Origin: Desulfarculaceae bacterium
GTDB taxonomy: Bacteria; Desulfobacterota; Desulfarculia; Desulfarculales; Desulfarculaceae
Assembly (NCBI GenBank): GCA_027067385.1
Contig: JAMOVV010000031.1
Location: 1 to 56,790 of the forward strand
Length of the DNA: 56,790 bases
Direction of reading: 5' to 3'
Shown: positions 30,133 through 38,155 of the stretch, in pieces
How the letters are laid out: each line of letters begins with the position of its first letter
Position numbering within the stretch: position 1 is the first letter of the stretch
Made by a program: the position numbers and the translations under genes
Notes under the pieces: generated by a model
Database searches by the model: none
What the model was told of the DNA's origin: nothing
The model's input: the letters and a program-made list of their open reading frames with translations, nothing else

Positions 30133-32760
30133 TTATTCCAAACGCAATCCCACCGCCGAGCCCAGCCCCAATACCCGCTGGGCCACGCCCTGGTGGCAGG
30201 TCAACAGCACCACCTGCCGCCGCCGGGCCACCTCGGCCAAGAGGGACAGGGCCCCCTCCAGGCGCTGGTCGTCAAAGTTGACCAGGGGGTCGTCCAGGAT
30301 CAGCGGCAAGCGCTCCCGGCCCTGGCTCACCTCGTCGGCCAGGGCCAGCCGCAGGCAGAGATACAACTGGTCACGGGTGCCGCGGGAGAGCCTGGCGGCG
30401 TCCCGGTCGATCTCGCCCCGCTTGCGGCGCGCCTTGATCCCGGGCTTCTTCTTGGGCTGGGGGTTGAACAAGTCCGACCCCAGCCAGGTGTAGCTGCCCC
30501 GGGTGGCCTGCTCCAGGTAGCCCGCGGCCCGCTGGAGCAGGTTGGGCTGGGCCTCCAGGCGGTAGTGATCCATGGCCCGGTTCAACAACTCCTCGGCCAG
30601 CAGCAGGGTGTCGTGCCGCTGGGCCAGGCGGCGGCGGCGCTGCTCCAGGCGCTCCAGCCGGGCCTGGGCCTCGGCCACCCCCTGGCCGGCCAGCAGGTGA
30701 CCCAAGGTGGTGCGCAGCTCCCCCCGCCGGCCCTCCAGGTCGCGTATGGCCCGGCCCACCTGCTCCAGGCCGGCCCGGGCCGCCGCCAACTCGGCCTCGG
30801 CCTGGTCCAGGCTCAGCCCGGCGCTTTCGTCGCTCTGGCCCAGGCGTGAGGCGATCTCGCCGGCCATGGCCCGCAACTCGCCCACCTGGCGGTGCCGCCG
30901 GCGGGCCTGGGCCAGGGCATCCAGGTCGGCCAGGCCGCGGCTGGCCAGCAGCCGGTCCAGCTCGGCCCGGCTGCGCTCCAGGCGACGCCGCTGGTCCTCA
31001 GCCAGGGCGGCGCCCTGGTCGCGCTCCCGCCAGGCGGCCGCTGCCTCCCGGCAGCGCTGGCGGGCCAGGGACAAGGCCGCGTCAATCTCCCCACCGCCGT
31101 CATAGCCCCAAGCGCGCAGGTCAGCCAGCAGGCCCGCCAGCCGGGCCTCGACCTCGGCCGCGTCACGCTCTCGCTCAGCCCGCCGGGCCAGCAGGGCCGA
31201 GGCCGAGGCCCGGGCCGCCGACAAGGCCGGCACATCGACTGCGTCCGGCAGCCCGGCCACATCCCGCCGTAGCGCCGCCCTTTCCTCTTGCAAGCGGGCC
31301 ACCTCTTGGCCGAGCTCCTGGTGCCGCGCCACCAGCGCCCGGCTCCTCCCCCGATCATTCATAAGCCGGCGGGCCAGTATGACCACCCCCCACAGGCCCA
31401 GGCCCCCGCCGACCACGGCCGGCCACCACCCCACCGTGGTCATGGCGCTCCATAGCACCAGCAGCACCCCGGAGGCGATCATGGCCACGGCGTCGATGAC
31501 GTCATGAGTCGCGGCAAAGGCATCGGAGCGCCGCGGCAGGCGGCTGGCCGCCTGGTTGAATTTTTGGCGCGCCGCGGCCAGCTCGTCCGTGACCTGCCGC
31601 AGGCGCAGAACCCGGTCCATATCCAGGGCGGCCAGGGTCTCCAGCGGGACCTGCCAGCGCTCTTGCAGCTCACGGGCCTCTTGCCGCTCCTGGCTTTGCC
31701 GGCGCTGCAGGTCGGCCCGGCGGGTCTGCAGCTCGGCCCAGCGATAGTTGAGCTGGTCCAGGGCGCCTTCCATCTCGGCCAGGGTACGGCCGCCGGCCAG
31801 TTGCTCCACCCGCTGGGCCGCCTGGCGCGACTGCTCCTCGGCCCGGCGTGCCGCCTGCTCGGCCGCCTGGATATCCTGGGCCATTTGCAAGGCCTGCTGG
31901 TGGGTGGCCTCGTCGGCCAGGCCGGCGGCGGTGAGCTTGTCGATCTCGGCCTGAATTTCCGCCAGGCGGGCGGCATCGGCCGCCTGTTGCAGGCGCTTTT
32001 GGGCCTGGCGCTGCTGCTGCTCGGCCTGCCTGCGACGGCCGGCCAGTTCCCGGGCCTCGACCTCGGCCGCCTGGAGCTGGGTTTGCACCTCGGCCGCCTG
32101 CTCCTGGCGCTGCCTGGCTTGGGCAAGTTCCTGGCGGGCGGCCTCGATCTGCTCCACCAGCTCGCGGTCGGTCTTGCCGGAGCGGCGGTCGCGGCTGTAA
32201 AGGGCGCTGCGCCCGCTGCGCCAGGCGGCGATCACCTCCACCGGGTTGGCTGTCTGGCCCATGGTGGCCGCCTCCTGGTAGAAGAACCCGAGCAGTTGGC
32301 TCTCGCTCTCCTGGCGCTCCTTGCCCGGCGCGCCGCCAAAGGCCTCGCGCAGGTCGTCCAGGTCCATGCGGGCCACAGTGAGAAACACCCCCCGGCCGCA
32401 CCCCAGGTGTACCTGGCCGGGCTGGGCCTTGCCCAGAGCCACCTCACGGCCGTCCTGGTCGGTGAGCGACAACCGCTCGCCGCGCCGGGCCAGGTGGCGA
32501 CGCAAGGTGAACTCCCGGCCGTTGTCCAGGCGGTAGACCAGCTCGCCGCCCGGCTCGCCGCCGCCCTGCCAGGGCTCATAGGGATGCACCCCGCCGACGC
32601 GCCGGCCAAAGCCGTAGAGCAGGCCGGTGATCAGCTCGGCCAGGGTGGACTTGCCCGCCTCGTTGGGGGCGGCCAGCACGTTGAGGCCGGGCCCGAACTC
32701 CAGGCTGAGCCCCGGCCGCAGGGTGCCAAAGGCCCCGACCACCAGCCGTTGGAGCCTCAC
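30133..32760 (-). CDS. yhaN: YhaN-like SMC-type ATPase (SbcC relative) with mid-coil membrane segment
   Basis: The 875-aa protein has a split ABC ATPase: Walker A APNEAGKST (31-39) at the start, and a signature/Walker B region near the end (LSRGTRDQLYLCLRLALADE; LPLILDDPLVNFDD). Between lie long Gln/Ala/Arg/Glu-rich coiled coils. At about residues 420-465 the coil is broken by two hydrophobic segments (VAMIASGVLLVLWSAMTTV and WWPAVVGGGLGLWGVVIL). That feature marks YhaN of Bacillus rather than SbcC or Rad50. It overlaps the preceding YhaO-like gene by ATGA. It probably acts with it as a membrane-associated DNA-end processing complex, inferred from SbcCD. Confidence 0.8.
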   Translation of the reverse strand: MRLQRLVVGAFGTLRPGLSLEFGPGLNVLAAPNEAGKSTLAELITGLLYGFGRRVGGVHPYEPWQGGGEPGGELVYRLDNGREFTLRRHLARRGERLSLTDQDGREVALGKAQPGQVHLGCGRGVFLTVARMDLDDLREAFGGAPGKERQESESQLLGFFYQEAATMGQTANPVEVIAAWRSGRSALYSRDRRSGKTDRELVEQIEAARQELAQARQRQEQAAEVQTQLQAAEVEARELAGRRRQAEQQQRQAQKRLQQAADAARLAEIQAEIDKLTAAGLADEATHQQALQMAQDIQAAEQAARRAEEQSRQAAQRVEQLAGGRTLAEMEGALDQLNYRWAELQTRRADLQRRQSQERQEARELQERWQVPLETLAALDMDRVLRLRQVTDELAAARQKFNQAASRLPRRSDAFAATHDVIDAVAMIASGVLLVLWSAMTTVGWWPAVVGGGLGLWGVVILARRLMNDRGRSRALVARHQELGQEVARLQEERAALRRDVAGLPDAVDVPALSAARASASALLARRAERERDAAEVEARLAGLLADLRAWGYDGGGEIDAALSLARQRCREAAAAWRERDQGAALAEDQRRRLERSRAELDRLLASRGLADLDALAQARRRHRQVGELRAMAGEIASRLGQSDESAGLSLDQAEAELAAARAGLEQVGRAIRDLEGRRGELRTTLGHLLAGQGVAEAQARLERLEQRRRRLAQRHDTLLLAEELLNRAMDHYRLEAQPNLLQRAAGYLEQATRGSYTWLGSDLFNPQPKKKPGIKARRKRGEIDRDAARLSRGTRDQLYLCLRLALADEVSQGRERLPLILDDPLVNFDDQRLEGALSLLAEVARRRQVVLLTCHQGVAQRVLGLGSAVGLRLE

Positions 32761-33995
32761 GGTTGGGCCTCCCCGGCCAGGTCGCGCAGGGCCAGCGAGC
32801 GCACCGCGGCCAGCAGGCCCCGCAGGTGGGCGGCCCGCTCCGCGGGATCGGCGCCGCGGTTGAGAGGGTGCAGGTCCCGGGCCAGCTTGTCACCCAGCTC
32901 GACCAGCAACTCGTCGTCCTCGCCGGCCTGGTCGATGAGGCGCAACAAGCGTCCCAACACGTCGTCGCGCCCGGCCAGCTCAGCCGGCTCCAGGGCGGGG
33001 TAGAGGCCCTCCAGCTCCAGCACCAGGCCGGCGGCGGCCAGCTCCGGCTTGAGGGTCTCGGCCAGGGCCCCGGGGTCTTCGTCCCATAGCTGCCGGGCCA
33101 GGGGGCAGGGGCCGGCCAGGCGCAGGCGCAGGCAGCGCTGGAAATCCCAGGCCCCGTCGGCCGGGTGGTAAGCCTGCCGCACCCGCTGGACCAAATCCGA
33201 CAAGGTGGCCGCCTGGTGCAGATCGTCCAAGGCCAGGTCCTGGAAAACCACCGGTGCCAGGGGGTGGAACTCGGCGGTGACCGACGCGCCGCTGACCTTG
33301 GCCAGGTAGACCCCGCGCGGGCCGGGCTCGGCCCAGTGGGCCCCCTGGGGCGTACCGGCATAGACCACCAAGGGCGCGGTCGCCGCCGGTTGGGCGCGGT
33401 GCACATGGCCCAGGGCCCAGTAGGCAAAGGGCGCGGCCAACAGGCCCGACAACTCGGCCGGGGCATAGGGCTCGTGGCGCTTGGCCCCCCCGGCGGCGGC
33501 CAGGGCGCAGTGCAGCACGGCCAGCCCGGTGAGTCCCTCCGGCGGCCCGGGCAGACCCGCCGACAAATCCCGGCTCACCCGGTCGTGGGCATGGGCCACC
33601 CCGGCCACCCACAGCCCCGCGTCACCCAGGGCCACGCCCCGGGGCTCGGGCGTGAAGATGTGCAGGTTGGGGTCCTCGGGCCAGGCGGCCCAGACCGAAT
33701 CGGGCGTAAAGGGATCGTGGTTGCCCGGGGCGATGAAGACCCGCGCCCCCATGTCGCGCCAAGCGGCCAGGGCCTTCTCCAGGGCCAGGCGGGCGGCCAG
33801 GGGGGGATGGGGATCGTCGAACACATCGCCGGCCAGCAGCACCATCCCCACCCCGCGCTCGGCCGAGAGGGCCACCATGCGCTCCAGCGACTCGGCCCGG
33901 GCCCCGGCCGCCACCCGAGCCACGGCCGGATCGGGCACGGCCACCGAACCGCCCAGATGCAGATCGGCCGCGTGCAGTACGACGACGCGGTCCAT
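32757..33995 (-). CDS. yhaO: YhaO/SbcD-like metallophosphoesterase (Mre11-type nuclease)
   Basis: The 412-aa protein has all calcineurin-type metal motifs: HAADLHLGG (8-16), LLAGDVFDD, APGNHDPF and GHVHR, with HCAL between. This is the arrangement of Mre11/SbcD exonucleases. The start is the ATG at 33995; the longer upstream frame is Gly/Pro-rich shadow sequence inside the amidohydrolase gene. It begins 2 bp after the amidohydrolase stop and overlaps yhaN by 4 bp, so expression is coupled. Compared with canonical SbcD, the C-terminal part is long and Leu/Ala-rich, as in YhaO. Confidence 0.82.
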   Translation of the reverse strand: MDRVVVLHAADLHLGGSVAVPDPAVARVAAGARAESLERMVALSAERGVGMVLLAGDVFDDPHPPLAARLALEKALAAWRDMGARVFIAPGNHDPFTPDSVWAAWPEDPNLHIFTPEPRGVALGDAGLWVAGVAHAHDRVSRDLSAGLPGPPEGLTGLAVLHCALAAAGGAKRHEPYAPAELSGLLAAPFAYWALGHVHRAQPAATAPLVVYAGTPQGAHWAEPGPRGVYLAKVSGASVTAEFHPLAPVVFQDLALDDLHQAATLSDLVQRVRQAYHPADGAWDFQRCLRLRLAGPCPLARQLWDEDPGALAETLKPELAAAGLVLELEGLYPALEPAELAGRDDVLGRLLRLIDQAGEDDELLVELGDKLARDLHPLNRGADPAERAAHLRGLLAAVRSLALRDLAGEAQP

Positions 33996-33997
33996 GG

Positions 33998-34831
33998 CTA
34001 GGGGATGAGCCCCTGGGCGGCCTCTCCCATGACCAGGGCCAGGCTGTCCGGATCCAGGCCGGCCTCCGGGCTGGCCAGCTCGCGGCGATAGCGGCTCACC
34101 TTGAGCAAGGGATAGTCCGAGCCCAAGAGCACCTTGTCCGCGCCCAGCAGCTCCACCGCCAGTCCGTAGGCCCGCGGCCGGTAGAGAAAGGGCGCGGCCG
34201 CGGTGTCGATCCACACGTTGGCCAGGGCCTGGCCCACCTCTTTCTTGAGCAGGGCGTAGAAAAAGAGCCCGCCGGCCATGTGGGCCAGCACCAGCTTGGT
34301 CTGGGGATGGTTGCGGATCAGCCGGTAGAGCGACGCCAGGGTCATGGGCGACTTGCCGGGATAGCGGTGGCCCACCGGCTCGTTGGTGTGCAGCAGCAGG
34401 GGGACGCCGGCCTCGGCGCAGAGGTCGCAGAGCGGGGCCAGGGAGGTTACCTCCAGGTCGCTGTCGTAAAAGGCCAGCTCGCCCAAGCCCTTCACCCCCA
34501 TCCCCAGGGCCCGCTCGGCCTCGGCCAGGGCCCAGTCGGCCGGCGGGTGCACGCAGGCCAGGCAGCGCAAACGGCCGCCGGAGGCCTCCTGCGCACCGGC
34601 CAGGTAGTCGTTGTGCAGCCGGGCGTGGGACTCCTGGACCCAGGGAAAACCCAGGGCCCAGGACACGTCCACCCCGTCCTGGTCCATGGCCTCCACCAGC
34701 CCCTCGGCCGTGACCATGCGGGCGGCCGGGTCGCGGTAGATGGCGGCGAAGGCCGGCTCACCGTCCCAAAAGCGCTCACGCTGCTCCAGGACCTCCGGCG
34801 GGAAGATATGGGTGTGCGCGTCGACGATCAT
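33998..34831 (-). CDS. Amidohydrolase family 2 (TatD/ACMSD-like) metal-dependent hydrolase
   Basis: The 277-aa TIM-barrel protein begins with the metal motif DAHTHIFPP. It has a GLGELAFYDSD strand, a His region LLLHTNEPVGH, LVLAHMAGG, and the catalytic Asp in LLGSDYPLL. These are the marks of amidohydrolase-related family 2 enzymes (decarboxylases or hydrolases). The substrate cannot be told. It is the first gene of a run with yhaO, yhaN and the DnaB-like gene. No ribosome site precedes the ATG; a promoter -10 sits 6 nt upstream, pointing to a leaderless mRNA. Confidence 0.8.
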   Translation of the reverse strand: MIVDAHTHIFPPEVLEQRERFWDGEPAFAAIYRDPAARMVTAEGLVEAMDQDGVDVSWALGFPWVQESHARLHNDYLAGAQEASGGRLRCLACVHPPADWALAEAERALGMGVKGLGELAFYDSDLEVTSLAPLCDLCAEAGVPLLLHTNEPVGHRYPGKSPMTLASLYRLIRNHPQTKLVLAHMAGGLFFYALLKKEVGQALANVWIDTAAAPFLYRPRAYGLAVELLGADKVLLGSDYPLLKVSRYRRELASPEAGLDPDSLALVMGEAAQGLIP

Positions 34832-34837
34832 GCGGAA

Positions 34838-34866
34838 ATGATAGCAGCAGCGGCCAGGGTGGTAAA
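34838..34866 (-). promoter_or_regulatory. Leaderless-type promoter of the amidohydrolase-yhaO-yhaN operon
   Basis: TTTACC (34866-34861), 17 nt, TATCAT (34843-34838), then 6 nt to the ATG at 34831. Transcription would start at or within 1 nt of the start codon. Confidence 0.6.
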
Positions 34867-34882
34867 GCCCCGAAATTTCAAC

Positions 34883-34911
34883 TTGACATGCCTGCCATCC
34901 CCCAATATCCT
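34883..34911 (+). promoter_or_regulatory. Promoter of the S24 gene, with direct repeats at the start site
   Basis: TTGACA (34883-34888), 17 nt, TATCCT (34906-34911). Two direct copies of CCTATAC (34909-34915 and 34924-34930, 15 bp apart) cover the predicted transcription start and could be an operator. Confidence 0.65.
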
Positions 34912-35018
34912 ATACGAGTGTCCCCTATACAATAGTTGCCGTAGGCGAAGGGTAAGGGGCGAACGGGGGGCGAACGGGTCGCCAGGCCCAAGGACCTGCG
35001 AGGGGTGGAGGAAGCACC

Positions 35019-35459
35019 GTGATGAAGATCGAGACCTTGAGTGACCTGGGATGCGTGGAGATCGACCTGCAGGAGGTGGAGGTCCCCCTACTGGGGGTGG
35101 TGGCCGCCGGCGAGCCGGTGGAGGCCGTGGCCCAGGAGCGCACCGTTTCCATCCCCCAGGACATGCTGGGGCGCTTCCGCACCTTTGCCCTGCAGGTGCG
35201 TGGCACCTCCATGATCGACGAGCACATCCGCCCCGGCGACGTCATTGTAGTGGAGGAACGCCTCACCCCGGCCAACGGCGAGATGGTGGTGGCGGTGATC
35301 AACGAGACCGACGTCACCCTGAAGAAGCTTTACGTGGAGCGCGACCACATCCGCCTGCAGCCGGCCAACGAGCAGATGGAGCCCATCATCCTGCGCCACG
35401 ACCAAGTGCGGGTGCTCGGGGTGGTGGCCGGCCTCATCCGCCACTATAGGCGACACTAG
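35019..35459 (+). CDS. S24 peptidase-domain protein, LexA/UmuD-like, no DNA-binding domain
   Basis: The 146-aa protein matches the C-terminal self-cleaving domain of LexA. The cleavage site Ala30-Gly31 lies in LLGVVAAGEPVEA, Ser64 in VRGTSMIDEHIRPGD, and Lys102 in VTLKKLY. LexA's winged-helix N-terminus is missing and no such sequence exists in any frame upstream, so it cannot bind DNA as LexA does. UmuD, ImuA-linked S24 proteins or a phage-type antirepressor are possible. GTG 35019 (7 nt after GGAGG) or ATG 35022 may start it. It is divergent from the nuclease operon and precedes recJ. Confidence 0.78.
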   Translation: MMKIETLSDLGCVEIDLQEVEVPLLGVVAAGEPVEAVAQERTVSIPQDMLGRFRTFALQVRGTSMIDEHIRPGDVIVVEERLTPANGEMVVAVINETDVTLKKLYVERDHIRLQPANEQMEPIILRHDQVRVLGVVAGLIRHYRRH

Positions 35460-35475
35460 GGGCCAAGGGGGCCAC

Positions 35476-35596
35476 CCCGCGCGGCCGGGGCGACACGCGG
35501 CACTCGGAGCGCCAAGACCACCAAGCAAACGGCCGACCCGCGCGGCCGGGGCGACACAGGGGGCGACACAGGGGGCGGCACAGGGGGCGGCACAGG
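35476..35596. repeat. 12-bp tandem repeat and 21-bp direct repeat upstream of recJ
   Basis: Four tandem 12-mers, GGGCGACACAGG twice then GGGCGGCACAGG twice, occupy 35549-35596. A 21-bp identical direct repeat occurs at 35476-35496 and 35537-35557. The rest of 35460-35723 holds no gene. Confidence 0.85.
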
Positions 35597-35723
35597 GGCG
35601 ACCACGGGAAGGGACAAGGGAGAGGCGGGCGTAGTCAAGCCAGCGGGGCGCTACAAGCGCCAGGGCGTCCGCATCTCTTGTGGGCACAGGCTCATCCCTG
35701 GCTGACAGCCCCACATGTTGCGC

Positions 35724-35752
35724 TTGACCTCGGCGCAGGCCCCTTATATAGT
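35724..35752 (+). promoter_or_regulatory. Leaderless-type recJ promoter
   Basis: TTGACC (35724-35729), 17 nt, TATAGT (35747-35752), then GGCCCC and the ATG at 35759. The expected start, 7 nt after the -10, is the A of the ATG. Confidence 0.7.
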
Positions 35753-35758
35753 GGCCCC

Positions 35759-37483
35759 ATGACACCCAGCGCCCCCCCTGCAACCTGGCGATTAGCCGAG
35801 CCCCACCCCGGGACCGACGCCCTGGCCCAGGCCCTGGACCTGCCCCCCCTGGTGGCGGCCATCCTGGCCCAGCGCGGCTATCACCAGCCCGAGGACGCCG
35901 CCGCCTTCATCAACCCCCGGCTCAGCGACCTGCCCGATCCCTCGGGCCTCTGCGGCCTGCAGGCGGCCATGGAGCTGTTGGCCCCGGCCATCGAGCAGGG
36001 TAAGACCATCGGGGTGGCCGGCGACTACGACGCCGACGGGGTGAGCGCCACCGCGCTGATGGTGGACTTCCTGCGCCAGATCGGCGCGCCGGTGGTCTGG
36101 TCCCTGCCCCACCGGGTCACCGACGGCTACGGCTTCAACCCCGCGGCCGCCGAGCGCCTGGCCGCGGCCGGGGCCGAGCTGGTGGTCACGGTGGACTGCG
36201 GCATCAGCGACCAGGCCGGGGTGGCGCGGGCCCACCAGTTGGGCATGCCGGTGGTGATCAGCGACCACCACGCCCTGCCGCCGGGGCCCCTGGTGGACGC
36301 CGAGGCGGTGATCAACCCCCACCAGGCCGAGTGCCGTTTTCCGCCCCACCTGGCCGGGGTGGGCCTGGCCTTTTACCTGGCCGCCGGCCTACGGGCCGAG
36401 CTGCGGCAGCGTGGCCACTTCCACCAGCGGACCGAGCCCAACCTGCGCCACAGCCTGGACCTGGTGGCCCTGGGCACCTGCGCCGACGTGGTGGAGTTGG
36501 TTGACGGCAACCGGATAATGGTGGCCGAGGGGGTGAAGGTGCTGGCCGAGGGCCGGCGGGTGGGGCTGCGCGCCCTGATGCGCACCGCCCGCCAACGCCC
36601 CGGGCTCGACGCCCGCGACGTCAGCTTCGGCCTGGCCCCGCGCATCAACGCCGCCGGCCGCATGGACCACGCCGCCCTGGCCTGCCGGCTGCTGCTTTGC
36701 GCCAACCCGGCCGAGGCCGAGTCCCTGGCCGGGCGGCTGGAGCAGCTAAACCGCGCCCGCCGCCAGGTGGAGCAGGCCATGTTGGACCAGGCCCTGGAGC
36801 TGCTGGCCGACGACCCCCGGACCCAGGACCGGGCCTGCATCGTGCTGGGCCACCCGGACTGGCACCGGGGGGTGCTGGGCATCGTGGCCAGCCGCCTGCT
36901 GGAGGCCACCGGCCGGCCGGTGATGCTCTTTGCCCTGGAAAACGGCCACGCCGTGGGCAGCGGCCGCAGCTTGGCCGGCTTCCACTTGCAAAAGGCCCTG
37001 GGCGGGCTCCAGGACATCCTGGTCCACTACGGCGGCCACGCCATGGCCGCCGGGGCCACCCTGGCCAGCGACGATCTGCCCGCCCTGGCCCGGGGGCTTG
37101 ACCAGGCGGCGACCCAGCGCCTGCAGGAGATCAAGGACCAGCGGGTGCTGGCCATCGAGGCCGCCGCCAGCCTGGCCCAACTGCAGCCTCCGCTGGTGGA
37201 GCCCCTGTCCCGTCTGGCCCCCTTTGGCCAGGGCAACCCCGAGCCGCTGGTCATGGTAAGCGGGGCCCGGGTGGCCTCGGCGGCCATGCTCAAGGGCCGC
37301 CATCTCAAGCTGCAACTGGCCCAAAACGGCCACCGCGCCGCGGCCATCGCCTTCAACTGGTCCCGGCCCCAGCCGCCGGTGGGCCAGGAGCTGGACCTGG
37401 CCCTGCAGCTAAAGCCCTCCACCTTCCGCCCCGGCACCCTGGACATGGTGATCAAGGACCTGCGCCCCGCCGGCGATGCCTGA
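35759..37483 (+). CDS. recJ: Single-stranded-DNA-specific exonuclease RecJ
   Basis: RecJ degrades single-stranded DNA 5'-3' in recombination and mismatch or base repair. The 574-aa protein has the DHH-family motifs in order: IGVAGDYDADGVSATALM, VTVDCGISD, VISDHHALPP, VALGTCADVVEL, RINAAGRMDHA, and the DHHA1 motif YGGHAMAAG. A C-terminal OB-type domain starts around FGQGNPEPL. The frame is open further upstream, but the promoter -10 at 35747-35752 makes the ATG at 35759 the only sensible start. No Shine-Dalgarno sequence is present, in line with a leaderless transcript. Confidence 0.93.
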   Translation: MTPSAPPATWRLAEPHPGTDALAQALDLPPLVAAILAQRGYHQPEDAAAFINPRLSDLPDPSGLCGLQAAMELLAPAIEQGKTIGVAGDYDADGVSATALMVDFLRQIGAPVVWSLPHRVTDGYGFNPAAAERLAAAGAELVVTVDCGISDQAGVARAHQLGMPVVISDHHALPPGPLVDAEAVINPHQAECRFPPHLAGVGLAFYLAAGLRAELRQRGHFHQRTEPNLRHSLDLVALGTCADVVELVDGNRIMVAEGVKVLAEGRRVGLRALMRTARQRPGLDARDVSFGLAPRINAAGRMDHAALACRLLLCANPAEAESLAGRLEQLNRARRQVEQAMLDQALELLADDPRTQDRACIVLGHPDWHRGVLGIVASRLLEATGRPVMLFALENGHAVGSGRSLAGFHLQKALGGLQDILVHYGGHAMAAGATLASDDLPALARGLDQAATQRLQEIKDQRVLAIEAAASLAQLQPPLVEPLSRLAPFGQGNPEPLVMVSGARVASAAMLKGRHLKLQLAQNGHRAAAIAFNWSRPQPPVGQELDLALQLKPSTFRPGTLDMVIKDLRPAGDA

Positions 37484-37536
37484 CTCCGCGAGGCGTCTCC
37501 CTGGACCGCCGCCCCGCCTTGGGGCAGCATCGGCCC

Positions 37537-38124
37537 ATGTCGCTTGATGATCGTCTTACCCTGCGTTTCGGAGCTTCGCGCCTGGTTCTCACCCCCCTGG
37601 AGCCGGTGGCCTGGCAGCCCCTGGCCCGGGAGCACCCCGGTCCGGCCGGGCTGTGCCTGGCCCTGCTGGCCCGCGCCCACCCGGCCTGGCGCGGGGTCAT
37701 AGGCGGCGGACGGCGGCGGCCCTCGCCGGCGCGGTTGGCCCGGCTGCCGGCCGGGGTACTGGAGGCGCTCCTGCCGGCCCTCTGCGCCCCTTGGCTCAGC
37801 CGGGCCGAGGCCGACGAGTTGGCCGAGCTGCAACGCTATGCCCGGGCCCGGGCCGACTTCCCCGGCCTGGACTGCGCCGAGTGCCGCCGCCAGGAGGTCC
37901 GGGGCGAGGGGTCGCCCGACTGCGGGACCTGTCCCCTGGGCCGGCCGCCGGCCTCGGCCGAGACGGCCCTGTTGCTCCATCCCTGGCTGGGCTCCGGCCC
38001 GGCCGGCCGCCTGCTGCTGGACTCGTTGCGGCGCACCCTGGGGCCGCGCCAGCAGCGGCTTTTGGCCATGCGCCTGAAGATACTGGAGGCCGCCCGGCGT
38101 TTGGCCCCACCGGCCCGGCCGTGA
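37537..38124 (+). CDS. Hypothetical protein with two CxxC pairs
   Basis: The 195-aa protein is rich in Leu, Ala, Arg and Pro. Its one clear feature is a Cys array DCAECRRQ...DCGTCPLG at about residues 109-131, two C-x-x-C pairs that could bind zinc or an iron-sulfur cluster. Helical segments flank it. I recognise no family. The ATG at 37537 is 54 bp after recJ, and a start at 37519 is possible. Codon use is like that of the neighbours, and the frame is the longest on the strand, which supports coding. Possibly co-transcribed with recJ. Confidence 0.55.
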   Translation: MSLDDRLTLRFGASRLVLTPLEPVAWQPLAREHPGPAGLCLALLARAHPAWRGVIGGGRRRPSPARLARLPAGVLEALLPALCAPWLSRAEADELAELQRYARARADFPGLDCAECRRQEVRGEGSPDCGTCPLGRPPASAETALLLHPWLGSGPAGRLLLDSLRRTLGPRQQRLLAMRLKILEAARRLAPPARP

Positions 38125-38130
38125 TACAAT
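38107..38130 (+). promoter_or_regulatory. Candidate promoter of the CoA-binding protein gene
   Basis: TACAAT (38125-38130) lies 18 nt after TTGGCC (38101-38106) and 25 nt before the ATG at 38156. Confidence 0.4.
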
Positions 38131-38155
38131 GCCGCACCCCAAAGGGAGGTTTTCC

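Noticed and set aside
30133-32760. Canonical SbcC/Rad50
   Set aside because: No zinc-hook CxxC at the coil apex; instead two hydrophobic segments, as in YhaN.
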